Assembly (NCBI GenBank): GCA_037974665.1
Contig: CM075775.1
Location: 36,606,152-36,670,151 of the forward strand
From: Ehretia macrophylla
Lineage: Eukaryota > Streptophyta > Magnoliopsida > Boraginales > Ehretiaceae
DNA: 64,000 nt
Reading direction: 5' to 3'
In this document: positions 10,767 to 23,690 of the stretch, one piece after another
Numbering within the stretch: position 1 is the first letter of the stretch
How the letters are laid out: the number at the start of each line of letters is the position of its first letter
Made by a program: the position numbers and the translations under genes
The notes under the pieces: generated by a model
What the model saw: only the letters and a program-made list of their open reading frames with translations
Told to the model about the DNA's origin: nothing
Databases searched by the model: none

Positions 10767-13240
10767 TGTGATACCCCGAACCTGGCATGTATTCAATAGC
10801 ATTTAAAGTTCATTTAAATTGCATTTTATTGACCTTTCACCTTCTTTGACCAAACTAGTTGACTTTTCATCTACATTGACCAACTAGGACAAGGTGAAAA
10901 TTTTTGAAATGTTTAATAAAAGGCAAACTTGGGATTAGAAATAAAAAAATGCAAAGTTAAGTTAGTCAAATTTTGGGTCAACTTTGGAATTAAATCTGAA
11001 CCAATTGGGGAAGAGTTAGGTAGCAAATTATATATGGTTGGAAAGCTCTATGAGTCTAGTTTATGAGGGTTCAAACCGTTCGTGAATTGGAGTTTTCTAG
11101 AAGAAGTTATGGCCGTTTTCGTAAGGTCGCGCATAGCTGTTTTGGTTTAGCGGGTTGACCGAAACTTTGACCTTTGACTTGTCATCTTTTTTTTTCCTAA
11201 ATAAGCAGAATTGCACACGAAAAAAACAGAGAAGAAAGACTTGAAAACATGAGGAAAAGAATGAGAGAAAAAAAAAGAAAATCTCAACTTCAAATCTTCG
11301 ATTCTTCGCATGGGCTTGTGCGGGGTGGTTTCCGAGGTACTCTACGAGGTTTTCCTAGCGTCTAGGAGCGTCTAAGGTGAGGGTTTCATCGTTATTTGCG
11401 CATTTGAAATATTTGTATCTAAACTTTGATTTTTGGATTTTATGCGTAGATTATTGTTTTAATCATTTTGTTGCTTAAAGAATGTTCCTTGTTGATTGTA
11501 GAACATGTATTTATAGCTTTTTAACATTTTCTGCGGTTAAATATTGGAATTGAAATATAAATTGTGTGACGAATAGTAAATTATGAATAGTAAACCCCCG
11601 TTTCGATGAAGTTGCTCCGTTACGCGTTCTGTTGATGTAGGAAGATGCTAGATATGCTAGAATGCCTAAATGTGTGGTTTAATTGGAATGTGTAATGGAA
11701 AAACGGAGAAAAATGGCTTAGTGAAAGTCGGGGTCGTTTAGGTCGAGTTTGGCATTTTCTCGTTTTGTGTGTTGGCATTGTTTCGGGAGGCCATGGAAGC
11801 ACTTTTGGTGCGATTATGGCATTGGTTGGGTGTTTGGTTGGTATAGTTGTAGTTCAAACGATAAAAGGGGGAAATCGGGGCTTTGCGCGAATTCTAGGGT
11901 AAAGTAGGGTTTCGGGGTCCTTGGACGTGCCTTATGGTGACCTAGGAGGATTGGCGAAGTCGGTTTCCAGAACTCGTGGCTCGTTTGGAAATGGTAGTGT
12001 TTTGATAGTTGGGGTCGATTTGTGATTTTGCTTGTTATCTTGATATTATGCCTATAAAATGCTTAGGGTTGCTTGATATACTTGTTTAATTGGTGTTATT
12101 GTTGCTTATTATTGCTTGTTATGTTTGAAAAGTTAGTTGAATGCTAGTATTGATTGTGATTGCTTGTTATCTCGTTTGTTGTCACTAGTTTGTATTGTTG
12201 TGCTATCGCTCGTTTATTCCCTTGTATCGAGTCTTGCATTGCATAGTGTCAGCACGTGAGTGATGGGCCTCTCTAGGTAGCCTCGGGTTGCCAGTGTTGG
12301 TTGCTCTAGCTCCGTAGCTATTCCCTCTTCTCGCTTGGGCTGCCTCCCAGGGAGATTTGGGTCGTAGATTGATGGATACTTCCGGGGTATTCCAAACTGG
12401 TGTTATAAGGTGGATGCGCGCTTATTGTCATCGTTGTCAACATCAAGCTCGAGATTGATGTATCGCTCGTGAAATGGTACTTTGCTCGTATGAGTGAACC
12501 ATAGCCTTCAGAGTGTGGTATAGCTTTGAATGGTTGTGTTAATGCTTTCAGTAATTGCTTATTGTATTGATTATTTGTTTTGATTGCTTATTTATAAGTT
12601 ATATTGCTTAACTGTCTTATTTGCATTGCACGACTTTCTTTCTCTCCAATTCGATATCTGTCTCGCCCTCACTGAGTATACGTGTTGTGTATACTCACTC
12701 CTCACCACCACATTTCAGGAAATGCCATGTTAGCTGGAAAGTTCGTGATTTTGTGAAAGTCCGTGCTTGAAGAGTTGTCCTGCGTGCCTATGTGACTTGA
12801 GTTGTCAAAGTTGTAAAGTTGTATGCTTTTATGTATTATATGTATTTAATGTTAAAGGGGATGTAATTTAAGTTTCACTAGATTATGTATTTAGTTAATG
12901 TAGCTTAACTTCAATGTATATTTGTAATGATAAAGGAAAAGAGATAGAAATGTATGATAGTCTAGCTTATGATATAGGTTGGTGTAGTTTAATTGCTAAG
13001 CTTGAATGTATATTTACTTGTGTTTTGCTTGTTGTGAACCAAGGCTCGGATGGCCTTGAGGTGGTTGAATGTTTGGACATGGTATTGGTCCACTTATATG
13101 CTGTCGCAGGTTTTACTTTTCGCCTAGGAACAGGGGAGACTCCGTCCGTTTTCCCTGAAAATTTATGCCCGGGTTTGGTTTGGGTTGCGTTTAGATCGAT
13201 TGATAGAACTCCCGGTCTCGAGAGGGATCGGGGTATTACA
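10767..13240 (+). repeat. 3' LTR of family-1 element
   Basis: This 2474-bp copy of the 5' LTR differs by roughly 20-25 substitutions plus small poly-A/T length changes. It retains GTTGGAAAGCTCT at 11037-11049 (mutated in the 5' copy), a motif also seen on the minus strand of the satellite. The hairpin is at 12674-12696. Confidence 0.95.
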
Positions 13241-13245
13241 ACAAC
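13241..13245. repeat. Target-site duplication, right (acaac)
   Basis: The five bases acaac immediately follow the 3' LTR. The satellite then resumes in phase (CAAGCAGGCTTGATGC). Confidence 0.95.
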
Positions 13246-16200
13246 CAAGCAGGCTTGATGCACACATCGTAGAGCTCTCAGAGAGCTTTCCAACGGCATG
13301 CTGTGCGCCGCGTAACTCCTTACGGATCAAAAGTTATAGGCTCCGGAGCGACGGAGACCTATTCCCAAGCCCCACGCACTCGGTTTGCGGTCCCAGCCTC
13401 TACGTGAAGCGAAGTTGTCTTGCCCATGGTACAGTGGAATTCGGTAATAGAAATGTGATGGATTAGGTTCTCGCCCTTTTCAAAGCTCACGACGTACGAT
13501 CCGTCATGAAAAAATTGCGCAAAAGAAGAAAAGTATCCCAAAACTGATGAAAACGTTCGATTTTGGGCTCTGAAAAAGGCGAAGCTGAGCAGGCTTGCTG
13601 CCCCCATCGTAGAGCTATCGGACATCTTTCCAACGGTATGCTATGCATCGCGTAACTCATTACGAATCAAAAGTTATGGGCACCGGAGCGACGGAGACCT
13701 AGTCCCAAGCCCCACGCCCTCGGTTTGTGAGCCCAGCCTCTACGTGAAGTGAAGTTTTCTTGCCCAAGGTGCCATGGGATTCAGTAATAGAAAAGTGATG
13801 GATTAGGTTGTCGTCCTTTTCGCGGCTCACCACGTACGATCCGAGAGGAAAAAACAGCGCAAAAGAAGAAAAGTGTCCCAAAACTGATGAAAATGTTCGA
13901 TTTTGGACTTTGAAAACGGGCACAGCCGAGCAGACTTGATGCACACGTCATAGAGCTATCAGAGAGCTTTCCAACGGTATGCTGTGCGCCGCGTAACTCC
14001 ATATGGATCAAAAGTTATGGGCACCGGAGCGACAGAGACCTGGTCCCAAGCACCACGCCCTCGGTTTGTGGGCCCAGCCTCTACGTGAGGCGAAGTTGTC
14101 TTGCCCAAGGTGCCATAGGATTCAGTAATAGAAAACTGATGAATTAGGTTGTCGTCCTTTTCGCAGCTCACCACATACGATCCGGGACGGAAAAACAGCG
14201 CAAAAGAAGAAAAGTGTCCCGAAACTTATGAAAACATTCGATTTTGGGCATTGGAAACAGGCACAGCAAAGCAGGCTTGATGCACACGTCGTAGAGCTCT
14301 CAGAGGGCTTTCCAACGGTATGCTGTGAGCCACGCAACTCCTTACGGATCAAAATTTATGGGCACCGGAGTATCAGAGACTTGGTCCCAAGCTCACGCGC
14401 TTGGTTTGCGGGCCCAACCTCTACGTTAAAGCAAAGTTGTCTTGCCCAAGGTGCCATCAGATTCGGTAATAGAAATGTGATGGATTAGGTTGTCGTCCTT
14501 TTCGCAGCTCACGACATACGATCCGGGACGAAAAAAGAGCGCAAAAGAAGAAAAGTGTCCCAAAACTGATGAAAATGTTCAATTTTGGGCTCGAAAAATA
14601 GGCGCAGCTGAGCAAGCTAGTTGCACCCGTTGTAGAGCACTCGGAGAGCTTTCCAACGGTATGCAGTGCACCGCGTAACTCCTTATGGATCAAAAGTTAT
14701 AGGTACTAGAGCGACAGAGACCTAGTCCCAAGCCCCACGCACTCGGTTTGCGGTCCCAGCCTCTACGTGAAGCGAACTTGTCTGGCCCATGGTACAGTGG
14801 AATTCGGTAATAGAAATGTGATGGATTAGGTTCTCGCCCTTTTCAAAGCTCACGACGTACGATCCGTCATGAAAAAATTGCGCAAAAGAAGAAAAGTATC
14901 CCAAAACTGATGAAAACGTTCGATTTTGGGCTCTAAAAAAAGGCGCAGCCGAGCAGGCTTGCTGCCCCCGTCGTAGAGCTATCGGACATCTTTCCAACGG
15001 TATGCTATGCATCGCGTAACTCATTACGAATCAAAAGTTATGGGCACCGGAGCGACGGAGACCTAGTCCCAAGCCCCACGCCCTCGGTTTACGAGCCCAG
15101 CCTCTACGTGAAGTGAAGTTTTCTTGCCCAAAGTGCCATGGGATTCAGTAATAGAAAAGTGATGGATTAGGTTATCGTCCTTTTCGCGGCTCACCACGTA
15201 CGATCCGGGACAAAAAATAGCGCAAAAGAAGAAAAGTGTCCCGAAACTGATGAAAACGTTCGATTTTGGACTTCAAAAACGGGCACAGCCAAGCAGACTT
15301 GATGCACACGTCATAGAGCTCTCAGAGAGGTTTCCAACGGTATGATGTGCGCCGCGTAAGGCCTTATGGATCAAAATTTATGGGCACCGGAGCGACGGAG
15401 ACCTGGTCTCAAGCACAACGCCCTCGGTTTGCGGGCCCAGCCTCTACGTGAGGCGAAGTTGTCTTGCCCAAGGTGCCATAGGATTCAGTAATAGAAAACT
15501 GATGGATTAGGTTGTCGTCCTTTTCGCGGCTCACCACATACGATCCGGGACAGAAAAACAGCGCAAAAGAAGAAAAGTGTCCCGAAACTTATGAAAACAT
15601 TCGATTTTGGGCATCGGAAACAGGCACAGCAAAGCAAGCTTGATGCACACGTCGTAGAGCTCTCAAAGGGATTTCCAACAGTATGCTGTGAGCCACGTAA
15701 CTCCTTACGAATCAAAATTTATGGGCACCGGAGTAACAGAGACTTGGTCCCAAGCCCACGCGCTTGGTTTGCGGGCCCAGCCTCTACGTCAAAGCGAAGT
15801 TGTCTTACCCAAGGTGCCATCAGATTCGGTAATAGAAATGTGATGGATTAGGTTGTCGACCATTTCGCGGCTCATGACGTACGATCTGGGATGAAAAAAG
15901 AGCGCAAAAGAAGAAAAGTGTCCCAAAACTAATGAAAATGTTCAATTTTGGGCTCCGAAAATAGGCGCAGCTGAGCAAGCTAGTTGCCCCCGTTGTAGAG
16001 CACTCGGAGAGCTTTCCAACGGTATGCAGTGGACCGCGTAACTCCTAATGGATCAAAAGTTATAGGTACTAGAGCGACAAAGACCTAGTCCCAAGCCCCA
16101 CGCCCTCGGTTTGCGGGCCCAGCCTCTATGTGAAGCGAAGTTGTCTTGCAGAAGTGCCGTGATATTCGGTAATTGAAATGTGATAGATTAGGTTGTCGTC

Positions 16201-16359
16201 CTTTTCGCGGCTCACGACGTACGATCCGAGATGAGAAAACAACGCAAATGAAGAAAAGTGTCTTGAAACGGATGGAAACGTTCGATTTTGGAAATCAAAA
16301 CTAGGCGCAGCCGAGCGGGCTTGCTGCCCCCATCGTAGAGCTCTCGGATCAAAAGTTAT

Positions 16360-19300
16360 GGGCACCGAAGGGACGGAGACTTGGTCCCAAGCCCACGCTC
16401 TCAGTTTGTGGGCCTAGCCTCTACGTCAAAGCGAAGTTGTCTTGCCCAAGGTGTCATGGGATTCGGTAATAGAAATGTGATGGATTAGGTTGTCGTCCTT
16501 TTGCGGCTCACGACGTGCGATCCGGGATGGAAAAATAACAGAAAAGATGAAAAGTGTCCATAAATTTATGAAAATGTTCAATTTTAGGCTCCAAAAATAG
16601 GCGCAGCCGAGCATGCTTGCTACCTCCGTCGTAAAACTCTCGAAGAGCTTTCCAACGGTATACTGTGCGCCGCGTAACTCTTTACGGATCAAAAGTTATG
16701 GGCACCGGAGCGACGGAGACCTTGTCCCAAGCCCCACGCCCTCAGTTTGCGAGCCCACCCTCTACGTGAAGCGAAGTTGTCTTGCCCAAGGTGTCATTGG
16801 ATTTAGTAATAGAAATATGATGGATTAGGTTGTCGTCCTTTTCGCGGCTCACGACGTACGATCCAGGATGGAAAAATAGTGCAAAAAAGGAAAAGTATCC
16901 CGAAACTTATGAAAAGGTTCAATTTTGGGCTTCAAAAACAAATGCAGCAAAGCAGGCTAGCTGCCCTTATCGTAGAGCTTTCGGAGAGCTTTTCAACAGT
17001 ATGCTGTGCTCCGCGTAACTCCTTATGGATCAAAAGTTATGGGCACCGGAGCGACGGAGACCTGGTCCCAAGCCCTACGCCCTCGGTTTACGAACCTAGC
17101 ATCTACGTGAAGCAAAGTTGTCTTGCCCAAGGTGTCGTTGGATTTAGTAAAAGAAATATGATAGATTAGGTTGTCGTCCTTTTCGCGGCTCACGACGTAC
17201 GATCCGGGATGAGAAAACAGCGCAAATGAAGAAAAGTGTCTTGAAACGGATGGAAACGTTCGATTTTGGACTCCAAAACTAGGCGCAGCTAAGCTGGCTT
17301 ACTGCCCCCATCGTAGAGCTCTCGGAGAGCTTTCCAACGGTATGTTGTGCACCGCGTAGGTCATTACGGATCAAAAGTTATGGGTACCGGAGGGACGGAG
17401 CCTTGGTCCCAAGCCCACGCGCTTGGTTTACGGACCCAGCCTTTACGTCAAAGCGAAGTGTCTTGCCTAAGGTGCCATGGGATTTGGTAATAGAAATGTG
17501 ATGGATTAGGTTGTCGTCCTTTTTGCGGCTTGTGACGTACGATCCGGGATGGAAAAACAACGAAGAAGATGAAAAGTGTCCCGAAATTGATGAAAACGTT
17601 CGATTTCAGGCTCTGAAAACAGGTGCAGCTGAGCAGGCTTATTGCCCCCATCATAGAGCTCTCGAAGAGCTTTCCAACGATATGTTGTGCGCCGCGTAAC
17701 TCTTTACGAATCAAAAGTTATGGGTACCAGAGCGACGGAAACCTGGTTCTAAGCCCCACGCCCTCGGTTTGCGGGCATAGCCTCTACGTCAAAGCGAAGT
17801 TGTCTTTCCCAAGGTGCCGTTGGATTTAGTAATAGAAATGTGATGGATTAGGTTGTCGTCCTTTTCGCGGCTCACGAAGTACGATCCAGGACGGAAAAAC
17901 AGTGCAAAAGAAAAAAAAGTGTCCCAAAACTGATGAAAATGTTCGATGTTGGGCTCCGAAAATAGGCGCAGCTGAGCAAGCTAGTTGCCCTTGTCGTAGA
18001 GCTTTCGGAGAGCTTTTCAACGGTATGCTGTGGGCCGTGTAACTCCTTACGGATCAAAAGTTATGGGCACCGGAGCGATGGAGGCCTGGTGCCAAGCCTA
18101 ACGCCCTCGGTTTGCGGGCCCAGCCTCTATGTGAAGCAAAATTATTTTGCACAAAGTGCCGTGGCATTCGGTAATAGAAATGTGATGGATTGGGTTGTTG
18201 TCCTTTTCGCAGCTCACAACGTACGATCCGGGATGAGAGAATAGCGCAAATGAAGAAAAGTGACGTGAAATGGATGGAAACGTTCGATTTTGGAAATCAA
18301 AACTAGGCGCAGCCGAGCGGGCTTGCTGCCCCCATCGTACAACTCTTGGATTAAAAGTTATGGGCACCGGAGGGACGGAGACTTGGTCCAAAGCCCACGC
18401 CCTCGGTTTGCGGGCCTAGCCTCTACGTCAAAGCGAAGTTGTCTTGCCCAAGGTGCCATGGGATTCGGTAATAGAAATGTGATGGATTAGGTTGTCGTCC
18501 TTTTTGCGGCTCACGACGTGCGATCTGGGATGGAAAAACAATGAAAAAGATGAAAAGTGTCCAGAAATTGATGAAAACATTCAATTTTAGGCTCTGAAAA
18601 TAGGTGCATCTGAGCAGGCTTGCTACCCCCGTCGTAGAGCTCTCGAAGAGCTTTCCAACGGTATACTGTGCGCCGTGTAACTCTTTACGGATCAAAAGTT
18701 ATGGGCACCGGAGCGACGGAAACCTGGTCCTAAGCCCACGCCCTCGGTTTGCTGGCACAGCCTCTACGTCAAAGTGAAGTTGTCTTTCCCAAGGTGCCGT
18801 CGGATTTAGTAATAGAAATATGATGGATTAGGTTGTCATCCTTTTCGCGGCTCACGACTTACGATCCAGGACGGAAAAATAGTGCAAAATAAGAAAAGTG
18901 TCCCGAAACTGATGAAAATGTTCGATGTTGGGCTCCGAAAATTGGTGCAGCTGAACAAGCTAGTTGCCCTTGTCGTAGAGCTTTCGGAGAGCTTTTCAAC
19001 GGTATGCTGTGCGCCGCGTAACTCCTTACGGATCAAAAGTTATGGGCACCGGAGCGACGGAGACCTGGTCCCAAGCCCGACGCCCTCAGTTTCTGGGCCC
19101 AGCCTCTACGTGAAGCGAAGTTATTTTGCACAAGGTGCCATGGGATTCGGTAATAGAAATGTGATGGATTGGGTTGTCATCCTTGTCGCGGATGACAACG
19201 TACGATCCGGGATGAGAAAATAGCGCAAATGAAGAAAAGTGTCTTGAAACGGATGGAAACGTTCGATTTTGCAAATCAAAACTAGGCGCAGCCGAGCAAG

Positions 19301-22300
19301 CTTACTGCCCCCATCGTACTGCTCTCGGATCAAAAGTTATGGGCACCGGAGGGACAGAGACTTGGTCCCAAGCCCACGCGCTCGGTTTGCGGGCCTAGCC
19401 TCTACGCCAAAGCGAAGTTGTCTTACCCAAGGTGCCGTGGGATTCGGTAATAGAAATGTGATGGATTACGTTGTCGTCCTTTTTGCGGCACACGACGTGC
19501 GATCCGCGATGGAAAAACAACCAAAAAGATGAAAAGTGTCCAGAAATTGATGAAATTGTTCAATTTTAGGCTATGAAAACAGGTGCAGCCAAGCAAGATT
19601 GAGACCCCCATCGTAGAGCTCTCGAAGAGCTTTCTAACGGTATATTGTGCGCCGCGTAACTCTTTACGGATCAAAAGTTATGGGCACCAGAACGACGGAG
19701 ACCTTGTCCCAAGCCCCACGCCCTCGGTTTGCGGGCCCAACCTCTACGTGAATCGAAGTTGTCTTGCCCAAGATGTCGTTGAATTTAGTAATAGAAATAT
19801 GATGGACTAGGTTGTCGTCCTTTTCGCGGCTCACGACGTACGATCAAGGATTGAAAAATAGTGCAAAAGAAGAAAAGTATCCCGAAACTTATGAAAAGTT
19901 TCGATTTTGGGCTTCGAAAACAAATGCAGCAAAGTAGTCCAGCTGCCCTTGTCGTAGAGCTTTAGAGAGCTTTTCAATGGTATTCTGTGCACCGCGTAAC
20001 TCCTTACGGATCAAAAGTTATGGGCACCGGAGCGACGGAGACCTGGTCCTAAGCCCCACGCCCACGGTTTGGGGGCCCAGTATCTACATGAAGCGAAGTT
20101 GTCTTGCCCAAGGTGTCCTTGGATTTAGTAAAAGAAATATGATAGATTAGGTTGTCGTCCTTTTCGCGGCTCACGACGTACGATCCAGGATGGAAAAACA
20201 GTGCAAAAGAAGAAAACTATCCCGAAACTTAAGAAAAGGTTCGATTTTGGCCTCCGAAAACAAACGCAGCAAAGCAGGCTTACTGCCCATATTGTAGAGC
20301 TTTCGGAGAGCTTTTCAACGGTATGCTGTGCGCTGCACAACTCCTTACGGATCAAAAGTTATGGGCACCGGAGCGACGGAAACCTGGTCCCAAGCCCTAC
20401 GCCCTCGGTTTGCGGGACCAACCTCTACGTGAAGTGAAGTTGTCTTGCCCAAGGTGCCATGGGATTCAGTAATAGAAAAGTGATGGATTAGGTTGTCGTC
20501 CTTTTCGCGGCTCACGACGTTTGATACGGGACAGAAAAATAGTGCAAAAAGTAGAAAAGTATCCCAAAACTGATGAAAATGTTTGATTTTGGGCTTTGAA
20601 AACAGGCACAAGCAAGCATGCTTGATGCCCCCATCGTAGAGCTCTCGGAGAGCTTTCCAACGGTATGCTGTGCGCCACGTAACTCATTACAGATCAAAAG
20701 TTATGGGCACCGGAGCGACGGAGACCTGGTCCCAAGCCCCACGCCCTCGGTTTTGCGAGCACAGCCTCTACATCAAAGCGAAGTTGTCTTTCCCAAGGTA
20801 CCATCGGATTTAGTAATAGAAATGTGATTGATTAGGTTGTCGTCCTTTTCGCGGCTCACGACGTACTATCCAGGACGAAAAAACAATGTAAAAGAAGAAA
20901 AGTGTCCCGAAACTGATGAAAATGTTCGATGTTGGGCTCCGAAAATAGGCGCAGCTAAGCAAGCTAGTTGCCCTTATCGTAGAGCTTTCGGAGAGCTTTT
21001 CAACGGTATGTTGTGCACCGCGTAACTCCTTACGGATCAAAAGGTATGGGCACCGGAGCGACGGAGACCTGGTCCCAAGCCCGACGCCCTCGGTTTGCAG
21101 GCCCAGCCTCTACGTGAAGCGAAGTTATTTTGCACAAGGTGCTGTGGGATTCGGTAATAGAAATGTGATGGATTGGGTTGTTGTCCTTTTCGCGGCTCAC
21201 AACGTACGATCCGGGATGAGAAAATAGCACAAATGGAGAAAATTGTCCTGAAATGGATGGAAACGTTCGATTTTGGAAATCAAAGCTAGGCGCAGCCGAG
21301 CGGGCTTGCTGCCCCCATCGTACAACACTCGGATCAAAAGTTATGGGCACCGGAGGGATGGAGACTTGGTCCCAAGCCCACGCGCTTAGTTTGCGGGCCT
21401 AGCCTCTACATCAAAGCGAAGTTGTCTTACCCAAGGTGCCGTGGGATTCGGTAATAAAAATTTGATGGATTATGTTGTCGTCCTTTTTGCGGCACACGAC
21501 GTGCGATCCGCGATGGAAAAACAACCAAAAAGATGAAAAGTGTCCAGAAATTGATGAAAATTGTCAATTTTAGGCTATGAAAACAGGCGCAGCCAAGCAG
21601 GATTGCGACCCCCGTCGTAGAGCTCTCGAAGAGCTTTCCAACGGTATACTGTGCGCCGCGTAACTCTTTACGGATCAAAAGTTATAGGCACAGAAGCAAC
21701 GGAGACCTTGTCCTAAGCCCCACGCCCTCGGTTTGCGGGCCCAGCCTCTATGTGAAGCGAAGTTTTCTTTCCCAAGGTGTCGTTGGATTTACTAATAGAA
21801 ATATGATGGATTAGGTTGTCGTCCTTTTCGCTGCTCACGAAGTACGATCCAAGATGGAAAAATAGTGCAAAAGAAGAAAAGTATCCCGAAACTTATGAAA
21901 GGTTCGATTTTGGGCTTCGAAAACAAACGCAGCAAAGCAGGCTAGCTGCCTTTGTCGTAGAGCTTTTAGAGAGCTTTTCAACGGTATGCTGTGCGCCGCG
22001 TAACTCCTTACGGATCAAAAGTTATGGGCACGGGAGCGACGGAGACCTGGTCCCAAGCCCCATGCCCTCGGTTTGCGGGCCCACCATCTACGTGAAGCGA
22101 AGTTGTCTTGCCCAAGGTGTCATTGGATTTAGTAAAAGAAATATGATAGTTAGGTTGTCGTCCTTTTTGCGGCTCACGACGTACGATCCAGGATGGAAAA
22201 ACTGTGCAAAAGAAGAAAACTATCCCGAAACTTATGAAAAGGTTCGATTTTGGGCTCCGAAAACAAATGCAGCAGAGCAGGCTTGCTGCCCATGTCGTAG

Positions 22301-23690
22301 AGCTTTCGGAGAGCTTTTCAACGGTATGCTGTGCGCCGCGTAACTCTTTACGGATCAAAAGTTATGGGCACTGGAGCGACGGAGACCTGGTCCCAAGCCC
22401 TACGCCCTCGGTTTGCGGGACCAACCTCTACGTGAAGCAAAGTTGTCTTGCCCAAGGTGCCATGGGATTCAGTAATAGAAAAAGTGATGGATTAGGTTGT
22501 CGTCCTTTCCGCGGCTCACGACGTTTGATCCGGGACGGAAAAACTGCGCAAAAAATAGAAAAGTATCCCGAAACTGATGAAAACGTTTGATTTTGGGCTT
22601 CAAAAACAGGCGCAAGCGGGCAGGCTTGATGCCCCGTCGTAGAACTCTCGGAGAGCTTTCTAACGGTATGCTGTGCGTCGCATAACTCGTTACGGATCAA
22701 AAGCTATGGGCACCGGAGCGACGGAGACCTGGTCCCAAGCACCACGCCCTCGGTTTGAGCGACCAACCTCTACGTGAAGCGAAGTTGTCTTGCCCAAGGT
22801 GCCTTGGGATTCAGTAATAGAAAAGTGATGGATTAGGTTGTCGTCCTATTCACGGCTCACGACGTCTGATCCGGGACAGAAAAACAGCATAAAATGTAGA
22901 AAAGTATCCCGAAATTGATGAAAATGTTTGATTTTGGGCTTCGAAAATAGGCGCAAGCAGGCAGATTTGATGCCCCCGTCGTAGAGCTCTCGGAGAGCTT
23001 TCCAACGGTATGCTGTGCGCCGCGTAACTCCTTACAGATCAAAAGTTATGGGCACCGGAGTGACGGAGACCTGGTCCCACGCCCCACGCCTTCGATTTTG
23101 CGAGCACAGCCTCTGCGTCAAAGCGAAGTTGTCTTTCCCAAGGTGCCGTCGGATTTAGTAATAGAAATGTGATGGATTAGGTTGTCGTCCTTTTTGCGGC
23201 TCACGACGTACGATCCAGGACGGAAAAATAGTGCAAAAGAAGAAAAATGTCCCAAAACTGATGAAAATGTTCCATGTTGGGCTCCGAAAATAGGCGCAGC
23301 TGAGCAAGCTAGTTGCCCTTATCGTAGAGCTTTCGGAGTGCTTTTCAACGGTATGTTGTGCGCCGCGTAACTCCTTACGGATCAAAAGGTATGGGCACCG
23401 GAGCGACGGAGACCTGGTCCCAAGCCCGACGCCCTCGGTTTGCAGGCCCAGCCTCTACGTGACGCGAAGTCATTTTGCACAAGGTGCCGTGGGATTTGGT
23501 AATAGAAATGTGATGGATTGGGTTGTTGTCCTTTTCGCGGCTCACAACGTACGATCCGGGATGAGAAAATAGCACAAATGGAGAAAAGTGCCCTGAAACG
23601 GATGGAAACGTTCGATTTTAGAAATCAAAACTAGGCGCAGCCGAGCAGACTTTCTGCCCCCATCGTACAGCACTCGGATCAAAAGTTATG
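16360..23690. repeat. Higher-order repeat 2 marked by 297-bp deletion monomers
   Basis: Successive deletion-monomer ends are 2002, 979, 2004 and 2345 bp apart, that is blocks of 6, 3, 6 and 7 monomers. Types recur in order within blocks: a GACTTGGTCCCAAGCCCACG monomer, then monomers with CAAATGCAGCA or CAAACGCAGCA, one or two with GTAGAAAAGTATC-like sequence, one with TTCGATGTTGGGCTCC, then the deletion monomer with GAAACGGATGGAAACG. The 7-monomer block has one extra GTAGAAAAG-type monomer (22366 and 22708), and the 3-monomer block lacks the middle types. This fits unequal exchange. Confidence 0.75.

Larger units (their letters stand above)
6504..13240 (+). mobile_element. Complete non-autonomous LTR retrotransposon (family 1)
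   Basis: A 6737-bp element with two near-identical LTRs (2471 and 2474 bp) around a 1792-bp internal region. It has TG/CA termini (TGTGATACCCCG ... GTATTACA), an initiator-Met-type primer-binding site, a polypurine tract, and a 5-bp target duplication (acaac at 6499-6503 and 13241-13245). Removing the element and one duplication restores a satellite monomer of 340 bp. No gag or pol is recognisable, so it must depend on proteins from another element. Its polypurine tract context resembles that of the Ty3/gypsy element at 37580, which suggests a chromovirus-derived parasite. The LTRs differ at about 20-25 positions by eye (near 1%), so the insertion is recent. Confidence 0.95.
3869..16063. repeat. 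Higher-order repeat 1: 4-monomer unit of about 1364 bp, interrupted by an LTR element
   Basis: Four monomer types recur in order. Type A carries CCCTTTTCAA and GATCCGTCA, type B carries GTTTTCTTGCCC with AAAAGTGATGG and CTCACCA, type C also has CTCACCA, and type D lacks them. Type A starts at 3869, 5233, 13338 and 14701. The first and last intervals are 1364 and 1363 bp; the middle interval becomes 1363 bp once the 6737-bp insertion and its 5-bp duplication are removed. The copies at 13338-14700 and 14701-16063 are nearly identical by eye, including shared rare changes such as GCTATCGGACATC. Type A and B monomers also occur at 491 and 832, so the pattern probably extends left in diverged form. 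Confidence 0.8.

Noticed and set aside
16250-16320. Search for a CENP-B-box-like motif (TTCG....A..CGGG) in the monomer
   Set aside because: TTCG occurs in GTTCGATTTTGGGC, but the rest of the motif does not fit.
21816-22343. 175-codon plus-strand frame in satellite block B
   Set aside because: It is two satellite frames joined by a local indel. The neighbouring monomers do not keep it.
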